A DNA stretch of 64,000 nucleotides. Source: Verticillium longisporum (taxonomy: Eukaryota; Ascomycota; Sordariomycetes; Glomerellales; Plectosphaerellaceae). Shown here piece after piece: positions 31,519 to 42,000 of the stretch; within the stretch, counting starts at the first letter, position 1, and each line of letters begins with the position of its first letter. The notes beneath the pieces were generated by a model. That model was not told the DNA's origin. It ran no database searches and worked only from the letters and a program-made list of their open reading frames with translations. Location: positions 1,178,001-1,242,000 of the forward strand of contig JAETXT010000012.1 in NCBI GenBank assembly GCA_019188255.1, given 5' to 3'. The translations under genes and the position numbers were made by a program.

Positions 31519-33202
31519 ATGTCGCCCAGTCCCTCAGCCGGCTCGGCGACGCCCATTACGCCGGGCACGCCGGCCGCTTCGCGCGGGAGCTCGAGGCTGG
31601 GCGCGACGGGGGCCGAGACGGGACCTGCTGATGCCGACATGGACATGGAGCTGGATCTGGATCTGGAGACCGGCGGCAGCGGCCCAGCAGCGGCTGCGGA
31701 CAGCGGTGGTGGTGGTGGTGGTGGTGGTGGCTCCACGGGCAGAGGCGCGGGCACGCCGGCTTCAGGGACAGTCGTGTCGAGGAGGTCGCATCCCAAGTCG
31801 AGGACGGGATGTCAGACCTGCAAGAAGAGGAAGATCAAGGTGGGTGTTTTTTCTTTCGGTTGTTCCTTTGCTTGGCTTGGCTGCGGCGGTCTGCATTTGA
31901 TGAAATGGTGGGGGCGATGCCTCTCGGGAGACTCGGGTATCTCGGGTTGAGGGCATCGTGGGATGGATTGGTGACCTCACCCTGTTGACCTCGTTGACTT
32001 GGCACCACGTCTTTTTTTCTTGTTGCTTTCCCTTCTTTTCATTTCTTTTGACGCTTCTTTCGAGTCCAGAAAACTAACAATAATTAGTGCGACGAACACA
32101 AACCGTCCTGCCGCAACTGCATCAAACATGCCGTGGCCTGCGACTTTCTCCAGACGCATGCAACGTCCACGTCGGCGCCGCGTTCGCCATCGTCGTTTGA
32201 CTTTGCCGGCAACCCTGGCAACGGCCTGTCGACCTTCACAGACCTCAACATGGTCGACCTCGAGCTCATCCACAACTTTACGACCTTCACCTATGCCACC
32301 CTCGGCTCCGATCCGCAGGTGCGGCAGATGATGAAGACGACGGTCATCCGCATGGCCCTCGAATGCGAATACATCATGCACACCGTCCTCGCCGTCTCGG
32401 CGCTCCACCTCTCCCACTATCGCCAGGCGCGCGCCGACTTTTACGTTACCAAGGCCATGCAGCACCACCAGGTCGGGGCCCACGTCGCCATTGCCCTCAT
32501 GGGCGGCGACCTCCACAAGGAGGACTGCGAACACCTCCATCTCTTCTGCCTCCTCACCCACTTCTACGCCCTCGGCGCCCCGCGCAAGTCCTCCGACGAC
32601 TCCCTCCTCATGGGCCAGAGCGCCTTCCCCAACTGGATCTTCCTGCTGCGCAGCCACGAGCCCATCATTGAGCGCCTCGACCCCCACAACTACACGGGCC
32701 CCTGAGCCCCGTCTTCGCCCTCGGCCGCGAGCGCTGGCATGTCCTCAACAGGTGGGAGCAGCAGCTCCCCGGCCCGCCGCTCCTCGGCGAGCTCAGCGCC
32801 CTCGTCGCCAAGGCCGTCACGGACCCGGACCTGCTGAACACGTACAGCTTTGCCATTGAGCACCTGCGCCGCGTGCTGACGCTGCTCGTGGCCAACGGCG
32901 ACGGCGCCATGGGGCCCGGCGCCGCCCGAGGGCCCGCCGTCCGGCTCGAGGGCTGGGACGTCATCATGTGGAAGTGGCAGGTCGCCAAGGATTTCCTGCC
33001 GCTGCTGCAGGGGGCCAACCCGGCGCAGGAGGCCGTGGCCATCTTCGCCCACTTTCTCATCCTCATTAAGAAGGTCGAGGACCAGTGGTGGCTCGAGGGC
33101 TGGTCGACCCATCTCATGGGCAAGGTGTGGGAGAAGCTGGACCAGGAGCACAGGCTGTGGGTGCAGTGGCCGATTGAGGAGCTGGGATGGGTGCCGCCTT
33201 AG
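31519..33202 (+). CDS. Zn2Cys6 transcription factor (UPC2-like arrangement), with an apparent 1-nt frameshift
   Basis: Exon 1 31519-31839, exon 2 32088-33202; the intron is unusually long (248 bp), phase 0, GTGGGT to TTAG. Exon 1 has an Ala/Ser/Pro start, a Met/Asp/Leu-Glu acidic patch and a poly-Gly run, then SHPKSRTGCQTCKKRKIK. Exon 2 starts CDEHKPSCRNCIKHAVACDF. All six zinc ligands are present: Cys98, 101, 108, 115, 118 and 125 (CX2CX6CX6CX2CX6C). A helical regulatory half follows (DLELIHNFTTFTYATL ...). At 32699-32702 a four-C run leads into TGA. Five C would read HNYTGPLSPVFALGRERW and stay open to 33202, giving 478 residues. Nuclear DNA-binding regulator; targets unknown. UPC2-like refers to layout only. 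Confidence 0.88.
31705..31730. repeat. (GGT)n microsatellite coding for poly-Gly
   Basis: Eight to nine uninterrupted GGT units in exon 1 of the Zn2Cys6 gene give a run of nine glycines before the zinc cluster. Length variation here would be in frame. Confidence 0.85.
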
Positions 33203-33351
33203 GTTCGGCAATTTGTTCTGTTGCATTCATCGTGATGTTTGGGAGGTTGTTGCTTCTGTCGTGGACACGAGATGAAAGTCCACAAAATGTATGAACTGGT
33301 GCTGTAGCTTGCCTTTCGCTGGGATAAAGAACACCGGCAGACACAACCTGC

Positions 33352-34423
33352 TTATTCTATCCGTCCCCAGCTCCAGATATTGAGTCCAACCTTGACGCCC
33401 TCTTTCACGGGCAGTCCAGCGTGCCACGACTCGTCCCAACCCCTCCTGCTCCCGTCCGGCCGAAAGTTCTCCCAGTACACAGCATTGCCGGGGATCACCT
33501 TGAACACGACGCCCTCTTTCCTCACAGCCTGCGTCTCTCCGCCCGCTGCACCCTCCTCGCCCTCGCCCTCGCCCTCGCACTCGACAAACCGACACCAAGA
33601 CCCGCGCCGCGCCGCGAGCCGCGGAAACTCGGTGCCCCCGCCGACGACCCACTCGCCAGCGACCCAGGCCATGACGCTGCTGACGCGGCTCCACCCGCCG
33701 CCGCTCGACGCCCAGTCAAAGTGGTGCCGGTAGTGGCCGTCGACGCCGTACCGCTGCGTGCGCAGCCGCTCGACCCAGACCTCGGGCCGCCAGCCCTGCA
33801 GCGCGGCGGCGCGGCGCTCGACGCAGCGGACGGCGCGCGTGCGCGGCAGCAGCGCCACGTCCGAGAGCCGGGCTGCCGGGTCGTGGGCGGTCGTGGCGCC
33901 GTTGGCTGTCTTGGACGGGGTCCAGAGGGGTTCGCTGGGCCTGTTTAGTTTTCTCCTTCTTCTTCTTCTTCTTCTTCTTCTTCTTCTCCTCCTCCTCCTC
34001 TTCTTCTCCCCTCTTCTTTCCTGTCTCCCTCCTTTCTTCTTGAGCAAGTTTGGCAATGACATATTCGTGGGAGAGAGTGAAGAAGAGCAGGACGAACGAG
34101 AAGGGATTCAAGAGAAGGAGACACAGACACGAGAAACGGAAACGGGCCACCCACCTTTCCTCCAACATGTGGGCGCGCTCTTCCTCGGTGAGGAAGGACT
34201 CGAGATAGAGAACCAGCGGCTGGCGTGAGTAAATGTGCACTGCGTAGGCGTCCGGCGCGCAGTCGGGGACGGGCGCGTCGGCGTCGTCGAGGGCGAGGTG
34301 GGACGTGTTGAGGAAGGGCCGCGGCGCGTACGACGATGACGGCGGGGCCGGGGAGAGCCACTGCGTCAGCGGGCCGAGGGCGAAGAGCAGAAAGGCCACG
34401 AGGCCTACGAGGTAGGAGATCAT
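33352..34423 (-). CDS. Prolyl-4-hydroxylase-like 2-oxoglutarate/Fe(II) dioxygenase with N-terminal membrane anchor
   Basis: Exons 34423-34155 and 33940-33352; product 285 residues, frame preserved across the junction (AG/G). An N-terminal hydrophobic segment (YLVGLVAFLLFALGPL) serves as signal anchor; the catalytic part follows. Iron ligands: His163 and Asp165 in HHFDW, and His263 in DESWHAGLPV. Lys273 in GVKVGLNIWSW is placed to bind 2-oxoglutarate. VERRAAALQGW and VERLRTQRYGVDGHY match fungal P4H-domain proteins. The likely location is the ER lumen, with peptidyl-proline as possible substrate, but fungal members are poorly characterised. The intron (214 bp) holds a long GAA/GAG run on the sense strand. 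Tail to tail with the Zn2Cys6 gene (149 bases) and head to tail with PBN1 (225 bases upstream). Confidence 0.9.
33956..34010. repeat. (CTT)n/(CTC)n microsatellite inside the dioxygenase intron
   Basis: Pure CTT units pass into CTC units on the plus strand, i.e. GAA/GAG on the sense strand. The tract lies near the intron's 3' end, just upstream of the ACTAAACAG acceptor region. Confidence 0.85.
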
Positions 34424-34647
34424 TGTTTCCTGACAAACTAAAAAAAATAAAAAAATCTTGATGAGTGGGAGCCGGTGGAACGTGTGAGACAGACATGCGC
34501 GGACGCACGAGGGAGAAGCAAAGGATGGATGTGGTTCGATTCAGGATTAGGTAAGTCCGGCTAATCCGGCATGCGTGCCCTCACGTTCGAGCCAGAACGA
34601 GAAACCCCCATCGCTCATGACAGTGTGATGTGAACAAATCGCCGCCA

Positions 34648-36239
34648 TCACTGCGTCTTCTTGACGCTCACGGTCTGTCGGCTGTGCCCCGTCGTGAGGA
34701 ACGCCCGCACAAGCACCCAGAGCACCCATCCGAAGCCCAGCACGACCGCCGCCGCCGTGCCGACACGCACCCACGGCGCATCATCCACGTCGAGCACGGG
34801 CACCCTCACATCGCTCAGCAGCCGGTTGCCGGCTCGCGGTCTCGGCTCCACGTGCCAGAACACAGTCTTTGGCCCGAACAAGGCGTCGTACCCAAGATTG
34901 GCCCGCTCGAAAGGCGTGCTCGGGAATTCAACGCCTTCGCCGACATCGCACGCCCAGAACACGGCCGGGTACGGCACGCTAATGTCGGCGTACCCCTCCG
35001 TGTTCGGCGCCAGGTATCGCAGGTGCAGCGGCACCTCTGCCGTCCAGGCCGCGGCCCGTGCAGGCGGCGCGAGCTCGAGCAGGATGCTGGAGCCCCAGAC
35101 TTTTGTAGCGTAGGCCGGGGCCTCGAGGTCGACGGGCGACGTCGAGTGGCGCAGTGCCGTGAGGTTCTTGGACGCCAGGAAGAGGTCGTCCGAGAGCTGG
35201 TAGCGGTCTGCAAAGATGGTCTTGGGCAGCGTGAAGTAGGCGTTGAGCGTGCAGCTGCCCTCCTCTTGGCCCGCAGGCGGCCGGGGGCCGGTCAAGGAGA
35301 GCTGCAGCGTCGGGTGCAGGCCTGTCGGCGGGAGAAAGCCGGATGTGAAGCTGGCGCCGGATTGGCGGTGGCGCGTCGGAAAGGCGAACATGACGGGTGA
35401 TGGACCCTTTCCCGTGTCGAGGACGGTCAGGGCGCCAGAAACGCCGAGCTCGTGCGCTTCTGCCTGGGCGGAGGGGTCGAGACCGAGGATGCCTACCTCG
35501 GTGCGGTGGCCCGGCGTTGAGGCGACAGAGAGTGGGTGGGACCCGTGAGGCCACTGTGCGGTCACTTTGAGGGACTCGGAGGTCGTGTCCCATGATATGT
35601 CGATGGCGGCGGCAGTGCTCAAGGTGCTAGCCCTTAATGTGCACGCAGCGTCCGACGGCGCGCAGTGCTGGGACATGAAGTCGACAAAAGGAGCAATATC
35701 CTCTATCAACTCATAGTAATGAAGCTCAGGAGCTTGAGGGTGAGTGGCTGTGGACCACTTGACGAAGTTCTAAGTCGGCGTCAGATACGCTGGTGTTGAA
35801 GCCATCACAACGGAACTCACGTCATTGCCCCGGCACAAGTCCACACTGTCTCCTCCGAAGATGCTCGTCTTTGCGGCGCATATCGCTTGCCTGGGGTTCT
35901 TCTTAGCACGCTCTCAGACCTGACTGTGGCCAAGAACACTCACCCATTCGCGCTCTGTCCCTTGGCCGGCGTGTAGAAAATGTGCAAGCCGGGAGATACT
36001 CTGGAGATGAGAGGGCTCACAGTCGTGTAGGCTGCAGAGCTGACCCATCGGACATGCAAGGCTTTGGAGTCGCGGGCGAGCTCTTTGAAGGCGTTGGGGA
36101 TTTCATCGATGCCCCAGGTGAATCTGTCCTCCCGCACAGCCTCGAGGTCAGGCCCCTTGATGCCATGCTGGCCGATGTCGAGGCTCTCGGGGTTGATGCC
36201 GCCGCCAGTCTTGTGGATGAACGTGACCCTCTGCTTCAT
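34648..36239 (-). CDS. PBN1: Pbn1/PIG-X, ER chaperone-like partner of GPI mannosyltransferase I
   Basis: Exons 36239-35944, 35890-35821, 35769-34648; product 495 residues, all junctions in frame (GTGAGT donors). The ATG gives MKQRVTFIHKTGGGINPESL; a reading to 36269 starts at TTG and is not used. The middle carries SIFGGDSVDLCRGND (across exon 2). The PIG-X core lies in exon 3: SCTLNAYFTLPKTIFADRYQ, DLEAPAYATKVWGS, VPLHLRYLAPNTEGYADI and the VPYPAVFWAC motif. A single C-terminal transmembrane helix (AAAVVLGFGWVLWVLVRAFL) has a short basic tail. In yeast and mammals Pbn1/PIG-X holds Gpi14/PIG-M active when the first mannose is added to GPI precursors. The identity is strong from the core motifs and topology. 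Confidence 0.93.
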
Positions 36240-39000
36240 GGCGTTCAGTCCTTGAATTTCTCGAGTCAATCTTGCAGCTGGCTGTTGAGCTGCAGGGTGA
36301 GATGCTCAAGGTCAAGTATGGCTGAGCGAGGTTGATTGTTGGCAGATGGGTAGTGACAGTCCTAGGCCCCCAGTGGGCACGTCCCCTGAGGTCGCCTGTC
36401 GACGGTCACCAGCCCCCCTGGAATGACAGGCGGAGCCACGTGGCTGGTGCTGTCCCGCGCTAACCCCGATCAAAGCTGTGCAGGGTATTTTGTTTGGAGT
36501 GGCATGCTTTCACGAATATTGTATTCAGCTTAGTTCCATCCAGAGATGAGAGTCTAAATTTGTGATAATACACTCTGTTCTCCTCGTACAAATACGAGAT
36601 CAAGGGTTCCCATCAGACGTTGAGTCGTTGATCTCAGTGTTTCCAGGAGACAGGGTTGTTTCCAACTAACTTTCAAACCCTGGCGGGTGAGCCTCCGAGT
36701 TTTCACTCAATAAGTACCAGGTTGACCTGCTGATCTATCTGTGATTTTGTTCTCGGACTGATAACTAATGAAGCGTGGATAACTCCAAGGACTGAGTATA
36801 AATCAAAGTGTGCCTGGTCAAGTACAAGAAGCTCCCTCGTTCTAACTGGGGAATGAAGAGTTGATAGCATTACGTTGGCTCATACCTTCGTGGTACCGTC
36901 ACCTGTGTCACAGAAAATCACCTCAACAATTTTCCAGACCAAACTGAGAACATACAGGTCATTCTTCAATCTCTTACCTTGTTGATACGGCGATGTCCAA
37001 GGTGCTGTCGACCAGTTCGCTTAATCTGTTTGCCAGACCTTATTGAGATGATGCTGTTTAACTCGGAGATATTTCAGAACAACCGACATTGTGAAATGAA
37101 GAGACGGCCAAATCACCCTCTTGCTGCGCTTCAAGAACCGTACAGATATTCATCATGAAGGTCGAATCTACATTGACCCCTCTGACCGTCATTCTTCTAC
37201 CGAAGTCTTTTGAGCCAAGTCAACACTATGCCTGAAGACCAGATCTCGCCTTCGATTGGAGCATCTGAGGGACCTAACAAAGCCCACGGAACTATTTTGT
37301 CGATGTCTTGTGATGCTCGGAATGTGGGACTAGCTTCAGACTCAGACTTCAAGGAGGCCGGCTCCCGAAAAAGCCTCTGCAAGCATCTCAAAGCTGTGAT
37401 GAGGACAAATTGCCAACTTGACGAACAAATTCATGTTTGAGAATTCTTCTTGCAGAAGATAAATGACTTTGTCGACGGCCACTGAATTTGTGAGGGCCAT
37501 TTTGCACTCTTTGCACTTGGGATATGTAGTTCAGGTGACGTCCATGTCTGTAGGTAGAAGTGATAGGATCTTAGACAATCATGGCTTGCAAGGTAGACGA
37601 GAACCACTCACCTAGGGTTTCTAAGTATCATGCCTAAAGCCTAGATTGAACTTGTCCAGCACTCTCTAGTCAGTCTCTGTGTCCAGAAGTATAAACAATG
37701 TTGTACAAGGATAACCGCAAGGCAATCCTAGACAGCAGACTATTGACAGAGGCTCCGCATGTCAATCGCTACGACGTTTGTCATCACACGTATGTACACC
37801 CGTTGCCCTACGTTATTAGCAGTGCAAGAGTACAGGAAAGCAATACTAACAATAAAGATAAGACGCAAAACCCTCAAGTTATTCCTCAGAGGCTTCTTCA
37901 GCGGGGTCTCGATTGTCAGGAGGCCCCTACGGAGCCACGGAACAGGGGGCTGGTTAGGGGCTAAGGACTACGAGAACGTGTATATAAGGACTATAGAGGG
38001 CCCTCCTAGCTGCGGAGGGCTGGAGTTTAGATGTCTTTTGCCCCTATACCTATTATCTATTTATCTGCGGATCTAGTGCGGAAGACCTCTTCACTCTGCT
38101 CAACCCACGCTCTGACATCGAGCAGGAACTCTGCGATACAGAAAGTCATTCTATATAGCAAAACTTGTCTGGATATGCTTCAGAGGCTTGCTACAGGGTA
38201 AGGTGGCCTCTATAGAGCTTGAGATACGCTGTTGAGAGTGGCAACAGCGAATGAACACTCCCCTGCGTAGTGAAATGCTCTGAGGAAAAGGACGTCACCC
38301 TTCACAATGATCAAATCAATGAGCCAGCACGGCAACATGCAATGACTCAGATATTTACAAGGCTCATCTTACCATGTCGTCAAGCATCCAGCCTTACACA
38401 ACTAGGCTTGAACAAGCCACAACTCACGCAGATAACGACTGCAGCGGGAAAAGAAGCAAATATAACAACAATATGATGTGCTCGCCATGTGTATGTAGGC
38501 AATCATCGTCACACATGGTTAGACGACTTTGATACACATCATCACACATGTCGCCCGTTCGGCGCTGCAAGTAACTTAGGCCCAGGAGCGTAATCGAGAA
38601 TATCTATCAAGTCCGGATTCAAGACCAGCGGTCTCCACGCTGTGAATTTGCCCATAGGTGAAAAGAGAAACGATATACAGCGATAGTTATATTGAATTAG
38701 TCAATATTGAGGCTACAAGGCTCTGAAATCTCTAGCAGCGAGCGTGATTGACATCATCACCGTAGCTACGCCTTCATATTTGTGAGCAACCATCCATACA
38801 CATGGCGAGCTCTAACATCGTCAACTTGGCTAACACGGAGCTTGGTATGCCTCACACGGTAGGCGAAGCTCTTTGGCGCCATACTTCGTCTGACATCAAG
38901 CTCCTCGAAACATCAAACAACGGCATACACACCACGACCATCCCGAGCACCCGCAATCAAGGCTTAGACTTGTCCATGCCGTCAAATCGCACCATCTTCC
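36240..39000. other. AT-richer, stop-rich gene-free stretch; possible decayed repeat DNA
   Basis: From about 36480 to 38800 the sequence is visibly richer in A/T than the flanks, with frequent stops in all frames. A segment at 37698-38076 keeps two overlapping open frames (88 and 105 codons), but neither matches a family I recognise. No terminal repeats were found by eye. A relic of a transposable element is possible but not shown. Confidence 0.4.
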
Positions 39001-42000
39001 GAATCAAGGCCTAGCCCCGGACAAAAGTTCAAGCACAACGACATCGATATCAGACGGAAACAATGCGTTTGCTCCACGAAATGGCAGACATCTCGAGTCT
39101 AGTCAGAGGCCGGGACACCCATGAACGCAGAGCGCAATGCGGCAGACGTCACGACTGTGTCCCCGATGGGACGAAGCGCGACGCCGGAAGACGGGAAACA
39201 CGAGGTCTGCCATGTTCTATCCGATCTTTGATACAGGAGCACACAAACACACCTCGGGACGGACAGCCGGGTTCGGGTGTCATGCGCGAACGAGGAGGTA
39301 TAAGCTGGGATATCCCTTCTATGCTCGGCGAAGCTCAGCGACAGAACAAAAGAAGGACACGGGCTGTGCTGTGCACCCCCTTTGTCTCGTGGGCGATTCA
39401 GCAACACACACAGCCCTGCTTCTCTTTCTCGCTTTCTCGGCGTACTTCAGATAAGCCAGCACAGGCCCCGTGCCCTGCCATCTGCTACCCACTGGCGCGG
39501 CGCATCTCACGAAGCAGACTCATCTGATCTGTCTAAAACCGGACAAAGACAGCGAGCATCTGCTCGCAACTCGAGTAGAAACAGACATTGAGCTCCGTGG
39601 CAACCTATTGCATGCTTACTTTTCACACGGCTAAGAGACTCCTCTCTAGGGCATTCCGAGTCTATACACAGCATGCCCCTGAGACGAGCAAGAAGCAAAA
39701 AGGTGGGATCATCGTCTTGGGATCGATACATCCCTTCCTTGAAACAAGGCGTCCATCAGGGGACTCTCCGTGTCGTCCGAGTGAGGGTCCTCCTCTTGGC
39801 GCCGCGAGCGGGGGCAGGCCGGAGAATCACAGGGCTTCCAGCAGAAGCAACCAGCAGGATGTCTGGGGTAGGACCGGGCGCCCCCCTCGGCCCCGCAGTG
39901 GTCTACGTTGCCACCGACAGCCACTGATGGCGCGGCTCCCGCGGGCACATAGAGATAGTTGCGAGAAGTTGTCAATGTCGGTCTGGGATATGGATCATAT
40001 GCATGGTGACGAGTCGATCTGGCGCTGTGGCGAATGCCTTTGACATGCGTGAGATCGGGCCTGCATATATCGGTTGGACTGACGGCCGAAGACGACTGGT
40101 CCGTTGTTCGGGGGTGTCATCGGGTGAGCAAGGATGAAATGCAACCCTTTCTCGGCCGGCCTGCCACTTAGGGTTTGTTGCTCATCATCGTTGACATGTT
40201 GCTATTGACAGGTGTGGCGCTCTCGCCCCCGCCACAGGCCTCGAACGTGGACTCCGACATCCATAGTAGAGCGACTGTCGCATGTCCTGTCCGGAGCATG
40301 CTCCGTAAAGATTAGAACGAATGGCTGGCAGGGGGCGAGCCAACCCACCAGCCACTAGTTCCAGGCGAGTATGCACAATCTCACCGGGGCGCAAGGTGGA
40401 CGAACGACTGAGCTACAGAGTCGACGCCAGCGAGCTCTTCTCCATCGTGTCTTCAAGATCATGATATCAGGTCGCCAAGAGGTAGCAAAAAGGAACATCA
40501 GAGACCGTGCCCTCGCAAGCAGCACCCGAATCAAGGCAATGCCCCATGTCGTCCGCTTCGGCACTTTAGTATCGGAAGCAGAAAGCCGGCAGGGTAAAAA
40601 CAGGAGAAAAAGGGACGAGCGGCGGATATCAAAGCAAATAAACAAACATGGCATACTCCTGGACCCTGACCTAGACATGGTCCAGGACACAAGAGCGAGA
40701 AAGTACGGCACAGGAGGATTCCCCGCCGGTGCGCACTGACGATGGAGGCCATTGCAACTGCAAAACTGCAAAATCATACACACCAGGTGTCATAGTGAGG
40801 CGCAGCAAGGCCGGGACAACGCAGCTCACCTAGATTTGCCGTCTTGCGTGTCAGTGGTTATAGGCCCGACCTGCCTGTCAAACTGCCAAGTTGGGCGGAT
40901 CGGACCATTCTTGAGGATGCACATGCCTGTTCCGCAAGTTGTGCCGAGAGGACGAACCCATCCCACCACCCCCGTCTCCCTGAACTTTCCAGGACCAGGT
41001 GTGGTGCCACATTGAAAGCAGAGGAAGAGACGCTGTAGGGGTCGACGGGCATGAGGGGTTCCGGACAGGGCAGAGGGGCGCGAACAGGGGGCACGCAGGA
41101 CTTGGCAGGCTGAGGTGGATGTTTGTCAAGGATTGAAGCGAAGCAGCAGGTCCAGGTCGAAATGACAGAACATGTCAGTCCTACCCTTCTTCCCCCTTGA
41201 TGACCTGCCTGAAAATTTCTTGATCAATGACATGGAGTGAATATAAGGGCGATGTTTGAGTGAGATGGGATATGACAATGTGTCCCAAGCAGAATGGGGC
41301 AGACCAACGACGACCTACCCGGGCGCTCTTGTGACAAGACTTGAGTGGTGGGTTGGCAGGCCAAGCCAGGGCCTACTTCAGAACCTCGCGACACTCGACC
41401 GCCTGGGGATGTTGAAACGTCGTTGTGCTGCACTCGCCGCCCAGGTGGGAAACCGTCATCGCCCGTCATTCCTTCAGCTGACGGGACTAGCCTCAGCTCA
41501 TGGCTGTCGGAACTTTGGCGAGACCGAGGCCCGGTGGATGGCTTGTTGTCTTCACCTTCGTCTTGGTCGCTTCACCTTGCCAGGGGCGCAAGGTGGTGGG
41601 TGGGCGGGTGGATGGGTGGATGTCGCTGAACTCGATGACGGCACCCCTGTCGGGAGGCAACCATGCCACTGTACATTGCGGCCTCTCCTTGTTCGTGGCT
41701 GTCAAAGTCTGACGTCCTGGACGATGAATGTGGGCAGATATTCCCCACGGGCGGCCCTGTCATCTCGTAGAAGATCGTCCTCCATATGGCATACATCCTT
41801 GCCCTTCGAGAGAGGTTGGCCCGAAGCTCAGTCAGCCGACGGTGTTGACGACAATGGCCGAGGGAGCGCGATCGCCCACGAGTGGACTGCTCTCTGCCGC
41901 TCTTTGCCATTTCTGCTTCAGGCCCCAGGCAGTGCTAGAGGCAGGGCATACGCAAGATCGCGGGCGCACGCACGTTGGCTGTTCGATGTCGACACCCTGG

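Noticed and set aside
30918..31796. 292-codon open frame on the minus strand, Pro-rich
   Set aside because: Antisense of the poly-Gly and Ala/Ser region of the Zn2Cys6 exon 1. Proline runs come from the GGT repeat read backwards.
34525..34560. GGTTCGATTC resembling a tRNA B-box upstream of the dioxygenase
   Set aside because: No A-box at the right distance, and the T-arm and acceptor stems do not pair.
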